DNA of 64,000 bases from an uncultured Jannaschia sp. (GTDB lineage: Bacteria; Pseudomonadota; Alphaproteobacteria; Rhodobacterales; Rhodobacteraceae), in the NCBI GenBank assembly GCA_947494145.1, contig CANLTZ010000009.1:62001-126000 (forward strand), read 5' to 3'. Both the position numbers and the translations under genes were made by a program. Shown one piece after another: positions 52,230-61,980 of the stretch (position 1 is the first letter of the stretch; each line of letters starts with the position of its first letter). Under the pieces are notes generated by a model, which saw nothing but the letters and a program-made list of their open reading frames with translations, searched no databases and was not told the DNA's origin.

Positions 52230-53045
52230 TTATTGGCGCGTCTCAGCGAGCGCAGCCTGGGCTTGAGCGTAATCCACCGCCTCTTGCGAATACCGGATCG
52301 GGTCCGGGGTCGCGCTGCCCAGGCGGAGATAGCCAAGAACCCGCCCGTCGCGCGTCGGGTCGACGATCAGCACTTCACCCTCGTAGACATTGAATCTCGT
52401 CAGGGCAGCGATGTTGTCGAAATGCGTTATGATGAGCAGCGGGCCATCACCATCGCTGCCATCCCAGTCCAAGATCGTTTGCTGAAGGGCTGCGACATCG
52501 GATGCGCCATGGGGGGCGTTCAGAAGATTGAGCGTTGGATCAAGCTGTGTCGTCATGCCGTCAAGCGCCTTCATGTCGACACCCAGCATACCCGTTTCAA
52601 GCGCCAGGTAGGTCTGTTGGGCGCGGCACCATTCCGACATCAGAACGGCACCCGGTCGCAGCTCATGCACGACCATCTGGGCGCCGAACTGACGGATCCG
52701 GTCTTCCCCGGTCGAAGACAGCAACCGCTGGTTGCCGCAATCCTGCGCGCCGTTCATGGACTGGTCGCGCGCGGTCCAATCCGATGGCCCGCTGCGCATC
52801 AGAAACACGAGGTCGTCGCGGAACAAGTCGTTCAAGACTTGCCAAGGCTCGAAGCGCACGACCTCTTCGACGGCCATACCGTCGGGGATTTCGCCTTCCA
52901 TTGTCATCGACATCTGTCCGGTGAAGCCGGAAACGGGCGCGACGGTGCCCTTCCATTCCGACGTTTCGGCATCCTGTGCAGTGGCAGGACTGGCGGTCAT
53001 GGCGACCGCGAGGGCCATCGCTTGCGTTACGAGTGCTGTTCTCAT
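52230..53045 (-). CDS. Periplasmic histidine-phosphatase-like protein with RSG instead of RHG (copy 2)
   Basis: A 271-residue close paralogue of the protein at 38137-38958, with signal peptide ending ATAQD, the shared leader APVSGFTGQMSMTMEGEIPD and the same loss of the nucleophile (R84-S85-G86 in LVFLMRSGPSDW). ITHFDNIAALTRFNVYEGEV and SEWCRAQQTYLALE are conserved. Overlaps its partner by four bases exactly as in copy 1. The shared RSG shows the substitution predates the duplication. Confidence 0.8.
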   Translation of the reverse strand: MRTALVTQAMALAVAMTASPATAQDAETSEWKGTVAPVSGFTGQMSMTMEGEIPDGMAVEEVVRFEPWQVLNDLFRDDLVFLMRSGPSDWTARDQSMNGAQDCGNQRLLSSTGEDRIRQFGAQMVVHELRPGAVLMSEWCRAQQTYLALETGMLGVDMKALDGMTTQLDPTLNLLNAPHGASDVAALQQTILDWDGSDGDGPLLIITHFDNIAALTRFNVYEGEVLIVDPTRDGRVLGYLRLGSATPDPIRYSQEAVDYAQAQAALAETRQ

Positions 53046-53551
53046 TGGGAATACTCCACATCCGGCCTGGCTGATTGAGGCTTCAACTCACCCATCACTT
53101 TGTTTTCCTGGACGGGTTCCAATAAAAGACGTCGACCTTCGAACGCGCTTCGGTCGCTCACGGTTTGAACAGTGCTGAAGCGTGAGATGCTCAGCAATGG
53201 CCTGTTACGGTCGCCACCATCCCATGCCCCGACAAAGTCAGGCATGGCCATGACATTAGACACGCCCTGCGACGACAAGAGAAGATTGAGATCGCCCATC
53301 GCGGCAATCTCCGCCCCGTCCAGCGCCGCTTGATCGGCGTTCAACATACCCGCTGACATTGCATCGAGGGTCTGTTGATTGCGACACCACTCGCTGACAA
53401 CGATCTGACCAGGTGTCAGGCCATTGGCGATCAGCCAGGCATCAAGTCTGTGCATTTGACGTTTGCCGATATCGGTCGTGACTTGCTGGACCTCGCCGTC
53501 TGTTGGCCCGTGGCGCATGAGGACAGGCCAGCGACAGGGCAGTCGGTGCAC
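53042..53551 (-). pseudogene. Truncated histidine phosphatase family gene (degenerate copy 2 of the RHG partner)
   Basis: The frame from GTG 53551 begins just before WPVLMRHGPTDG and lacks the signal peptide and leader (about 70 residues) of the intact partner at 38955-39701. About 12 residues after RHG are also missing compared with that copy. The second catalytic histidine is replaced (LLSISRFSTVQ against LLIISHFTNIQ). SEWCRNQQTLDAMSAGMLNAD still aligns well. Without export signal and second histidine it is almost surely inactive; it may persist only as the leader for the overlapping RSG gene. Confidence 0.72.
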
Positions 53552-53967
53552 GTCTAGACCTGTATGTCTGGTTCATCGTTTCCACCTCTGCCGCACTCTG
53601 AACGCGCGACAATTGGGGTTCTACGAAACTCTGTCGAACTCGACGGAGTTGTATGCTCTCCGGGTCAGAGTAGCGCAAAATGGCTCTGAAGGATTCGATC
53701 TTTCAGCCAGTTATTTGCAGCTTTCGGTCGATTTCCGAACCGCTTTCTTCCTTGGGTCGGTTTGGCCAATGCGCCCCGGGCCGGGAAATGGGCGGCCGTG
53801 CGGCTGTTGGGCAGGCGACGCGACGTTGATCGCTGCGTATTTACGGCACTTCTCCTTGCGCAGGTGATCGGGTAGGGGGCTGGCGAGTTGGAGATGCCCC
53901 AGAGAACTGGTTTCTGGGTGTTGCACCAGCCCCACCAAGATCGTTCCGAACCCGAAGGTTTCCCGAC
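53552..53967. other. Intergenic between divergent genes, nothing recognised
   Basis: About 415 bases. No recognisable domain. The part next to the truncated phosphatase presumably held its missing 5' end, but no in-frame remnant of the signal peptide could be found. Confidence 0.4.
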
Positions 53968-56196
53968 ATGGCCGTAACTCCCCTTCTCCGGTTCTGCGGT
54001 GCTTTGGCCTGTATCGTCTTGCTGCTTACGGGCATGGCCCAAGCCCAACTTCCGACCGCATCCCCCCCGCCTGCGCCAGAGGCCGAGGCGTCGCTGCAAA
54101 GTCTTCTCGACGTGCTTAAGGATGACGCTGCCAGGACCGCTTTAATCGAAGAGCTAGAGGCCACGATAAGCTCAACTGCCGACACGACTGTTAATGAGGC
54201 GGAACCGGATGTCGCCCAGGCAGCCCTCGCCCGCCAGATCGCCAGCGTCACAGCCAGCTTTGCCGAAGACGCGTTTAGCACGCTGTCCACCGTCTGGCGC
54301 GATATCCGAGGGGTTCGGTCCCTTTTTTCGGAACTCTCCGACGAACGGGCGGCGCGCATTTCGCAGGCTTGGCTGCCGCTGGTCCTCACCATCATCTCTA
54401 CGGTGGGGGCGTTGTGGCTTCTCACGCGCTTTGCGGCGATCTGGCTCAGAAGACAATCGTCAAACGCGGCGGGTCGCGGCTTTCGCAGCACGTTCATCTC
54501 AGTCGTCCGCAATACTGTGACCGATGCCGTCGTGCTGGCCTTGGCCTACTTGACCGGTTCGCTGCTCGCATTCCTGTTCTTCGGCACGGACGGGGAAATC
54601 GCTATCGAGCAATCGCTCTATCTCAATGCCTTTCTGGTCGCTGGCGTCGTTCGGATCGTCATCCGTGCTTTCGTACTGCCTGACCGCCCAGAGCAGACGA
54701 TTTCAAACTTCGCGGCGCCGGTGCAACGAGTGATCTATCGCAGCTCAAAAACCGTGACGTTCCTGTTGGTTTACGGGATTACCGCCGCCGTCCCTATAGC
54801 GAATGCTTGGGTATCCTTCGCCGCAGGCCGGTCCATCCGCATTATAGCGGTCACATTGGCAGCGGTGATTGCACTTCTCGCAATTCGAAACGTGTCGCGA
54901 ATGATTACACCGATTCCTGCGTCGCAACGGGCCTTGGCGCCGACCGGTTCGGATGGCCCTGATGGGATGGATGCTGAAGGCGTCGTAGAGGCGATCAGCG
55001 ATGCGTCAATCGAGGCTGCGGCTTCCGCTTGGAACCGTGTTTGGCCCTGGCTCGCAGCTGCCTATGTCGTCAGCGTCTACGTGATCTCGGTCACAAGGCC
55101 GCGCATGATGGCCGAGGTGATTGGTCTTGCCACGCTTAAGTCTGTCGGGGTCATCGTGATTATCACAATCGCCGCAAGCTTGGTGCGGCATGCAAAGGCG
55201 GTTCGGGTGCCTTTGCCGCCGGCGCTGGCCGCGGCTTTGCCGGAACTTCAATCGCGCTTGAATGCGCTCGCCCCTCTGGTCACGCGGTTGGTCGGGGCCC
55301 TTATGTTTGCCGCAGCGGTCGGCCTGTTTTTGGATGCCTGGAATATCTTCGATGTCGGCGCTTGGATAACCAGCGCATCTGGGGCCGCATTCCTTTCTCG
55401 GGTGGTGAGTGCGCTGGTTATCCTTGCCTTGGTCGTGGCCCTCTGGGTGGTCGTCGCCTCTTGGATCGACCATCAGCTCAACTTGGAATTGGACGGGGTC
55501 AATGTGACCGCCCGTAGCCGCACCCTTCTTGCGCTGTTTCGAAACGCGTTCACCATCGCGATCTTCATCTTCGGAACGATGATTGCCCTGTCGGAACTGG
55601 GCATCGATATCGCCCCGCTTCTCGCCGGCGCCGGGGTGATCGGCCTGGCCATCGGCTTCGGGTCGCAGAAGCTTGTGCAAGACATCATCACAGGTGTCTT
55701 CATCCAGCTTGAGAACGCCATCAATGAAGGTGATGTGGTTACGGTGGGCGGTATCAGTGGGGCGGTTGAAAAGCTGACGATCCGTTCGGTTGGACTTCGC
55801 AGCCTAGATGGGATCTATCACATCGTGCCGTTTTCCTCGGTCGATACCGTCTCGAACTTCATGCGGAAATTTTCGTTCCATGTGGAAGTCGTCGGCATCG
55901 CCTATGGCGCAAGCATTCCCGCCGCCAAGGATGCGATGTTCGAAGCTTTCGCGCGCCTGAGGCAAATGGAGGAGCATCGCCCTTTCATTCTAGAGGATCT
56001 GGAGATGCACGGCGTCGTTGCCTTGGCCGACAGCGCCGTGAATCTTCGCGCCCGAATCAAGACGCTGCCGGGCAAGCAGTGGGGTGTCGGGCGGGCCTAT
56101 ACCGAACTGGTGAAGGAAGTCTTCGATGAGCGCGAGATCGAGATCCCGTTCCCCCATCGCCAAGTCGTGCTGACCCAACAGGCGCCGCAGACATAG
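53968..56196 (+). CDS. Large mechanosensitive channel of the MscS family
   Basis: A 742-residue membrane protein with signal peptide (residues 1-26, ending AQAQ), a periplasmic coiled-coil-prone region (about 35-125) and some ten hydrophobic segments. The C-terminal MscS core includes pore helix LLAGAGVIGLAIGFGSQKLVQDIITG and the beta-domain ENAINEGDVVTVGGISGAVEKLTIRSVGLRSLDG, followed by PFSSVDTVSNF. It resembles the YbiO/MscM-type long channels that open on osmotic down-shock. Monocistronic; plus-strand heme oxygenase gene starts 150 bases later. Confidence 0.9.
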   Translation: MAVTPLLRFCGALACIVLLLTGMAQAQLPTASPPPAPEAEASLQSLLDVLKDDAARTALIEELEATISSTADTTVNEAEPDVAQAALARQIASVTASFAEDAFSTLSTVWRDIRGVRSLFSELSDERAARISQAWLPLVLTIISTVGALWLLTRFAAIWLRRQSSNAAGRGFRSTFISVVRNTVTDAVVLALAYLTGSLLAFLFFGTDGEIAIEQSLYLNAFLVAGVVRIVIRAFVLPDRPEQTISNFAAPVQRVIYRSSKTVTFLLVYGITAAVPIANAWVSFAAGRSIRIIAVTLAAVIALLAIRNVSRMITPIPASQRALAPTGSDGPDGMDAEGVVEAISDASIEAAASAWNRVWPWLAAAYVVSVYVISVTRPRMMAEVIGLATLKSVGVIVIITIAASLVRHAKAVRVPLPPALAAALPELQSRLNALAPLVTRLVGALMFAAAVGLFLDAWNIFDVGAWITSASGAAFLSRVVSALVILALVVALWVVVASWIDHQLNLELDGVNVTARSRTLLALFRNAFTIAIFIFGTMIALSELGIDIAPLLAGAGVIGLAIGFGSQKLVQDIITGVFIQLENAINEGDVVTVGGISGAVEKLTIRSVGLRSLDGIYHIVPFSSVDTVSNFMRKFSFHVEVVGIAYGASIPAAKDAMFEAFARLRQMEEHRPFILEDLEMHGVVALADSAVNLRARIKTLPGKQWGVGRAYTELVKEVFDEREIEIPFPHRQVVLTQQAPQT

Positions 56197-56346
56197 GCAA
56201 TTGAGGCTGCCGCTGATCTATTCGGTCGTCGAGTGCGCCAAGGCGTCGACCCAGTGGCTGCTGGGCGGCGCTAGGCGCATTGCGCGGTATTTACTGATGC
56301 TTAAGCCATTCTGGTTAGAGGCATCCCATCACTTGAGAGATGTTGG

Positions 56347-56934
56347 ATGTCCCTTCGCACCAGACTACGCGCCGATACGCGGTCCCGCCACGACACCGTA
56401 GACGCAATGATGGAACCCTACGACGTCTCATTGATCCATGGATATACATCATTCCTTTTGACGCACCTCTTGGCGCTGGCACACCTGAAGGCGCGCGCCC
56501 TACGGGGCAATGCGGCCGATATGGAGGCCGACCTGGACCAAATGGTTGGCAACCTCGTCGTTGACCTGACCGAACTTGGCCAGCCGGCGGCGACAAGCTT
56601 CGGTACAGCACTGCCGCAGTGCACCGAACTGCATCCCGACGCGCTGCGATACGTCCTGCTCGGCTCGCAAATCGGGCTCTCACACCTCCAAAAGCGGTGG
56701 CAATCCGCACATGACCCCCGTGTTCGAAGCGCAGGCGCATTCATCTCGCATCCGCGAGATGGGGACAGATGGCGGACGCTTTGCGCCCGCCTTTCACAGA
56801 TGCCTTCCAACGGCCGCCTTCCAGATCGCATCGTCGAAGACGCACAGACTGTCTTCGACATCTACATCGCCGCGGCTCGAATGAACTCCAGTTGTTTGGA
56901 ATCAATAAATGACACCGAATTCGCAAGGCATTGA
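56347..56934 (+). CDS. bphO: Heme oxygenase (bacteriophytochrome-associated)
   Basis: A 195-residue heme oxygenase that opens heme to biliverdin, the chromophore of the phytochrome encoded next. The N-terminus LRTRLRADTRSRHDTVDAMM provides the likely proximal histidine (H15), and YVLLGSQIGLSHLQKRW carries the distal-helix glycine-rich segment. It overlaps bphP by 26 bases, so chromophore and apoprotein production are translationally coupled. Confidence 0.85.
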   Translation: MSLRTRLRADTRSRHDTVDAMMEPYDVSLIHGYTSFLLTHLLALAHLKARALRGNAADMEADLDQMVGNLVVDLTELGQPAATSFGTALPQCTELHPDALRYVLLGSQIGLSHLQKRWQSAHDPRVRSAGAFISHPRDGDRWRTLCARLSQMPSNGRLPDRIVEDAQTVFDIYIAAARMNSSCLESINDTEFARH

Positions 56935-59560
56935 CCTCACCTCCTGCGACAGGGAGCCCATTCACATTCTGGGTCAAGTTCAGTCATTTGGTTGCCTGAT
57001 CGCGGTCTCTGGCGACTGGCTCGTCCTGCACGCCTCCGAAAATGTTGAAGACATGCTCGGCCTCAACTTGGCTGATCTGATCGGTACGTCGTTTGAGGCC
57101 CACTTCCCAGAACCCGTTTCCCATCTGTTGCGAGGGCGGACGCAAGTCTTTCAGCCTGGCGTGGAAACCTGTCGCATATTCGGCGAGTCACTGTTTGAAG
57201 ATGGCCGCCTCTTCGACATCTCCATCCACCAGATGGATCGCGGCTTCATCTATGAGTTCGAGGAAAGGCAGCAGACGGGTTCCGTCGATTATTTCGATCT
57301 TGTCCAGACGTTGATCGGATGTGTTCGCCAACAATCAGAATTGGATGGCCTTATGGAAGCGGGTGCGCGCGCGATGCGCACGCTGACGGGGTTCGACCGC
57401 GTCAAAGTTTATTCCTTTGGCGATGATGGTTCGGGTGTTGTGCGTGCCGAATCCAAGGCCCCTGGGATCGACAGCTTCTTGGGCCTGCGCTTTCCTGCAA
57501 GCGACATCTCAAAGCAGGCCCGTGCGCTCTATACCAAGAACCACCTTCGGCTGATCGCTGACGTGGATTCCCCGACGTACCGGATCGTTCCGACGACCTG
57601 CCCGGAAGGCCGCGCCATCGACCTGTCATCTGCCGCGACCCGGGCCGTCTCTCCGACGCATATTCAATACCTTCGCAATATGGGCGTGGGTGCGTCCATG
57701 TCGGCCTCTATCATTCAGGATGAAAGGCTTTGGGGCCTTTTCGCCTGCCACCATCTGAGCCCACGATACATTGGCTACGAACAGCGCTCTGCGATCGAGC
57801 TTTTTACCCAGTTGTTCAACTATGAGCTTGCCAAAGGTCTGGCTGCGGAAAAGCAAGACGAGCTTGCGCAAACGAAGGCCATGCATGACCGCATGATGAC
57901 GCGCGTCTCTGGCGGGCATGACCTTTTCGGCGATTTCGAAGCGATCGCCCACGACATCCACGATCTGATTGAGTTCGACGGCATCGCCGTATTTTCCGAG
58001 GACAGGTATCTTTCCCTCGGCGCAGCCCCGACGGAGCCTGAATTCATTCGTCTTGTCCGCTTCTTGAATACCACGACCATGGGCGCGGTCTATGCCACCA
58101 ATCACCTAAAGGCGGCCTACGATCAGGCCGACGAACTTGCCGACCGTGTGGCCGGCCTTCTTGTCCTGCCCATTTCGCGTTCACCCCGTGACTACATCGT
58201 GCTCTTTCGATCTGCTGTCCGGCAGTCCGTGACCTGGGCGGGTAGTCCCCACAAACCGGTTGAAGTGACGGATGGGCCGGCGCGTCTTCATCCCCGTGAA
58301 AGCTTTGAAGCCTGGCAGGAAGAAGTCGTAGATCGTTGTGAGGCATGGGGTGAGGCGGACCTGAACATCGCGAATACCTTAAGATTTACCCTGCTCGAAG
58401 TCGTCTTGAAGATTACGGATGAAGCAAGTCGGGCATCCAGGCACCTGCGCCAGAAGCAAGAGTTGCTGGTCGCGGAACTGAACCATCGTGTACGCAACAT
58501 CCTCAACCTAATCTCGGGGATCGTCTCTCAATCGAACCGGAATGCGCCATCGGTCGAAAGCTATGTGTCGAACCTTGAAGGACGTATCCAGGCCCTTGCG
58601 CGGGCCCATGATCAACTGACCCAACAGCATTGGGATACCGGGGCGCTCAAACAGCTCATCGAGACAGAGGTCGCTGCCTACGCTGCGCCGGATACCCAAG
58701 CGCTTCAGATCGAAGGGCCGGACGTTCAATTGAAGCCACACGCCTATTCCACGCTCGCGCTGGTGCTGCATGAACTGGTCACGAATTCGGTCAAGCACGG
58801 CGCATTCTCGTCAAAGACGGGCCGCGTGCATGTGTCCCTTTCCATTGGACGAACCGGCGCGCTGGTCTTGCTTTGGTCCGAGATCGGGGGGGGCCCGGTC
58901 CAGCCCTCCAATCGTGAAGGCTTCGGTACAATTATCCTGGAACGGTCTGTTCCTTTCGACCTCCAGGGACAGGCGCAGTTGAACTATAATGTTACGGGGC
59001 TCAACGCCCGGCTGGAGGTGCCAGCCATTCACTTTGAACCTGTCAATGTGGGTGAAGACAAGCTGCCTGCACCCAAAGTCGCCATCGTCCGAAGCGACAC
59101 GGACTCTGACGCATCCCAAAACCGCAATCCTGAAGCAGGCGCCCTTCTATCTGGTGATGTGCTGCTGGTGGAGGATGACTTTATCGCCGCCCTCGCCACT
59201 CAGTCGAAGCTGATGACGCTGGGCGCGCATCAAGTACATGTTTCAAGTGATGTGGCCGGGGCGCTCCGATTTATCGGTTCCGTGGCCTTGGAATGCGCCG
59301 TCCTCGACGTGAATCTCGGGAAAGAAACCTCGCTGGAAGCCGCCTTGCGCCTTCAACAAGAGGGGATCCCATTTGTCATTGCCACCGGCTACGGAAAGGA
59401 CGTCAACGCTCTGGCGGGTTATCCGACCGTGCAGAACCTTACGAAGCCGTATGATCTGATCGCGTTGCGAAACGCGCTTGAACACGAGCTAGTCGCCGCT
59501 AATGCGTCGCGTGGCGATCACGTATCCGCCAACCATCGAAAGCGTAGTTCTGGGCCCTGA
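56909..59560 (+). CDS. bphP: Bacteriophytochrome, hybrid HWE-type histidine kinase with C-terminal receiver
   Basis: An 883-residue red/far-red photoreceptor. PAS domain with the biliverdin-attaching cysteine C13 (LTSCDREPIHI); GAF (about 135-300) with D199 in the motif PASDIS, where the usual proline is serine, and H251 in SPTHIQYLRNMG; PHY (about 320-500) with tongue motif SPRDYIVLFR and VTWAGSPHKPVE. The kinase is HWE type with phosphoacceptor H526 in VAELNHRVRNIL and a short ATPase. The C-terminal receiver has D756/D757, phospho-acceptor D800 and K846. Fusion of receiver to the HWE kinase suggests intramolecular phosphotransfer. Output genes are not adjacent. Confidence 0.92.
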   Translation: MTPNSQGIDLTSCDREPIHILGQVQSFGCLIAVSGDWLVLHASENVEDMLGLNLADLIGTSFEAHFPEPVSHLLRGRTQVFQPGVETCRIFGESLFEDGRLFDISIHQMDRGFIYEFEERQQTGSVDYFDLVQTLIGCVRQQSELDGLMEAGARAMRTLTGFDRVKVYSFGDDGSGVVRAESKAPGIDSFLGLRFPASDISKQARALYTKNHLRLIADVDSPTYRIVPTTCPEGRAIDLSSAATRAVSPTHIQYLRNMGVGASMSASIIQDERLWGLFACHHLSPRYIGYEQRSAIELFTQLFNYELAKGLAAEKQDELAQTKAMHDRMMTRVSGGHDLFGDFEAIAHDIHDLIEFDGIAVFSEDRYLSLGAAPTEPEFIRLVRFLNTTTMGAVYATNHLKAAYDQADELADRVAGLLVLPISRSPRDYIVLFRSAVRQSVTWAGSPHKPVEVTDGPARLHPRESFEAWQEEVVDRCEAWGEADLNIANTLRFTLLEVVLKITDEASRASRHLRQKQELLVAELNHRVRNILNLISGIVSQSNRNAPSVESYVSNLEGRIQALARAHDQLTQQHWDTGALKQLIETEVAAYAAPDTQALQIEGPDVQLKPHAYSTLALVLHELVTNSVKHGAFSSKTGRVHVSLSIGRTGALVLLWSEIGGGPVQPSNREGFGTIILERSVPFDLQGQAQLNYNVTGLNARLEVPAIHFEPVNVGEDKLPAPKVAIVRSDTDSDASQNRNPEAGALLSGDVLLVEDDFIAALATQSKLMTLGAHQVHVSSDVAGALRFIGSVALECAVLDVNLGKETSLEAALRLQQEGIPFVIATGYGKDVNALAGYPTVQNLTKPYDLIALRNALEHELVAANASRGDHVSANHRKRSSGP

Positions 59561-59583
59561 TCGGCCCCGTGCGTTGGGCACCT

Positions 59584-61893
59584 TCAATCCGCCCCGCGCA
59601 CCGGCACAGGTGCATCTGGGTCAGGATGGAAGACCCGCTGAATCAGGAATGCCACCCCGGCAATCCCAACGCCGATAAGGTCGGTAAGCAAGCCGCCAGC
59701 GATCAGGAACAGCGCCGCCGCGATCAGCATGCCACGGATGAACCACGCCGAACGGCCGCCCATGAACCAACCTTGCACGCCCGAAGACAACAGAAACACG
59801 CCGATGACGGCTGTCACCCCGGCCCGCAGCACCTCGACCCAGGCGCCATCCATCAGAAGTGCACCGTTGTAGAAGAACATGAAGGGCACGATGAAGGCGG
59901 CAATGCCGATCTTGAAGCTTGCGATGCTGGTCTCCATCGGGTTCGCGCCTGAAATCCCCGCAGCTGCATAGCTTGCCAGCGCCACCGGCGGTGTAATCGC
60001 GGACAGCACAGCGAAGTAGAACACAAAGAAATGCGCGGTCAGCAGCGGGATGCCAAGTTGCACAAGGCCGGGCGCTACCACAGATGCGGCAACCGCATAG
60101 GCCGCCGTCGTCGGCATCCCCATCCCAAGAAGGATCGCGATGCACATGGCGAAGAACAGGGCCAATAGCTGCGACGTTGCCGCCAGGTCCAGCAATACGG
60201 ACGAAAACCGCGCGCCCACGCCCGTCAGGCTGATGACACCCACGATAATGCCTGCGCACGCGCAGACGGCGATGATCTGGATCGACATGATCCCGGCCAT
60301 TTCAAAAGCTTTCAAGATTGAGCGGGGCCCCATGCGATGTGGCGTTAACCAGGACACCACAGCGGCGGCCACAGTCGCCAAAGTACCTGCTCGGATCACA
60401 GAATATCCCAGAAAAAGCGCATAGATCAGGATGATGATCGGGATGAACAGATAGACCTGCCGGACCATCTTGTTGAATTTGGGGAGTTCGTCATCCCGCA
60501 TTCCGCGCATGCCCAGCTTCGCGGCCTCGAAATCCACCATGAAGTAGACCGACACGAAATAAAGGATGGCAGGAATGATCGCGGCGATGGCGATCTCCTG
60601 ATAGGGGATGCCGGTGATTTCGGCCATGATGAAGGCGCCGGCCCCCATGATCGGCGGCATGATTTGGCCGCCGGTAGATGCCGCTGCCTCGACCGCGCCC
60701 GAGGTTCGTTTGTGATAGCCGACCTTTTTCATCAAAGGGATGGTGAGCGAGCCAGTTGCCACCACATTGCCCGCCGAGGTGCCGTTTATCATGCCCATCA
60801 GGCCAGATGCGAAGATCGCCACTTTCGCAGGCCCACCCCGTGCGCGCCCGGCCGCAGCGAAGGCGAAATTGACAAAGTAATCGCCGACCTTGGAGGCCTG
60901 CAGGAACGCCGCGAAGATGATGAACAGGATGATGTAGGTGGAAGACACCGCTGTCGTCGGTCCCAGGATGCCTGCATCCGAATAGACATGACCGAAGAAG
61001 CGGTGCCAGCTATAGGGCCGATCGATGGAAAGGATGCCGGGCAGGATATGGGCGGTAAACACATAGACGAGGAAGACCCCGGTGATGATCACCAGTGCCA
61101 AGCCCGCGACACGACGCGTCAATTCCATGATCAGAGCAGAGCCCGCGGTCGCCGCGAAGGCCACCCCGATGGGCACGAATGGCGTGCCGACGGCGTTGCG
61201 CGCGGCGGTGCCGTAGACCGGGATGAGGTACATCGCAACGATCACGGCGCAGACGGCCAGCACCAAGTCTGAGGCGGCGAATTGACCCCGTTCGCGTCTC
61301 TCGAACCAACCTGCGGCAATGGCGCCGAATGTGGCGATCAGCAGTGGGATGCCGAACCACCAGACATCCAGATTATATTGCGGCATCTCTGCCTGGGCTG
61401 ACATCCAGATCGTGAGGCCCCCGGCCCGTGGCAACTCACCACCATAGATCAGATTGGTCGCGTAAAGCGCCGCTGCCGCAGCGATCCCTGCCGGGATTAG
61501 CAAAGCCAGCGCTGCCATCGACACCATGGGCGTGCGCTTCAACGCCGTGTCGTCGGATTGGAAGCCATGGGACGCATAGATCAGAAAGCCCAAGGCCAAG
61601 CCGCCTGCGATATGGACCATGCGAAAATTCCAGGTCTCCAGCGGAAATTGCGGCAAGAAAGGCAGGTTGATGCCTGTCAGGTTCGACACCGAAAGGCCGT
61701 TCAACGCGGCCATGTGAAAAAAGGCGTATAGGAAGGCAAGACCGCCGATGAGCAGGAATTTCCAGCCCTCGAAAAGCCGACGATTGCTTTCCACCGGTTC
61801 TTCATCGATGCCCTCGGCCACGACGCGATCAGGGTGATCCAATTCCCGCTCGGACGGGTCGGTCGGTGGTGTGGTCGCAGTCGAGTCGGTCAT
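59584..61893 (-). CDS. TRAP transporter fused permease (DctQM-type, 4TM/12TM)
   Basis: A 769-residue membrane protein joining small and large TRAP subunits; about 16-18 hydrophobic segments. The DctM half shows FASGLMGMINGTSAGNVVATGSLTIPLMKKVGY, AVEAAASTGGQIMPPIMGAGAFIMAEITG and a mirrored AVLSAITPPVALASYAAAGISGANPM, typical of TAXI-type fused permeases. It imports a carboxylate or similar solute by a sodium gradient, served by the receptor upstream (gap 87 with a hairpin). Confidence 0.92.
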   Translation of the reverse strand: MTDSTATTPPTDPSERELDHPDRVVAEGIDEEPVESNRRLFEGWKFLLIGGLAFLYAFFHMAALNGLSVSNLTGINLPFLPQFPLETWNFRMVHIAGGLALGFLIYASHGFQSDDTALKRTPMVSMAALALLIPAGIAAAAALYATNLIYGGELPRAGGLTIWMSAQAEMPQYNLDVWWFGIPLLIATFGAIAAGWFERRERGQFAASDLVLAVCAVIVAMYLIPVYGTAARNAVGTPFVPIGVAFAATAGSALIMELTRRVAGLALVIITGVFLVYVFTAHILPGILSIDRPYSWHRFFGHVYSDAGILGPTTAVSSTYIILFIIFAAFLQASKVGDYFVNFAFAAAGRARGGPAKVAIFASGLMGMINGTSAGNVVATGSLTIPLMKKVGYHKRTSGAVEAAASTGGQIMPPIMGAGAFIMAEITGIPYQEIAIAAIIPAILYFVSVYFMVDFEAAKLGMRGMRDDELPKFNKMVRQVYLFIPIIILIYALFLGYSVIRAGTLATVAAAVVSWLTPHRMGPRSILKAFEMAGIMSIQIIAVCACAGIIVGVISLTGVGARFSSVLLDLAATSQLLALFFAMCIAILLGMGMPTTAAYAVAASVVAPGLVQLGIPLLTAHFFVFYFAVLSAITPPVALASYAAAGISGANPMETSIASFKIGIAAFIVPFMFFYNGALLMDGAWVEVLRAGVTAVIGVFLLSSGVQGWFMGGRSAWFIRGMLIAAALFLIAGGLLTDLIGVGIAGVAFLIQRVFHPDPDAPVPVRGAD

Positions 61894-61928
61894 TATGTGC
61901 GTCTCCGGGGCGTCGGCCCGTTATGGAC

Positions 61929-61955
61929 GCGCCCGAACCCACCGGGTCCGGGCGC
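61929..61955 (-). terminator. Stem-loop between TAXI receptor and TRAP permease genes
   Basis: GCGCCCG (61929-61935) pairs with CGGGCGC (61949-61955), with an inner ACCC/GGGT stem. On the minus strand it lies just after the receptor stop, where a partial terminator or mRNA-stabilising hairpin would favour receptor over permease. The placement parallels the hairpin at 24647-24668. Confidence 0.5.
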
Positions 61956-61980
61956 GCCGTTTGTCTTGGTCTGGTTCGGG

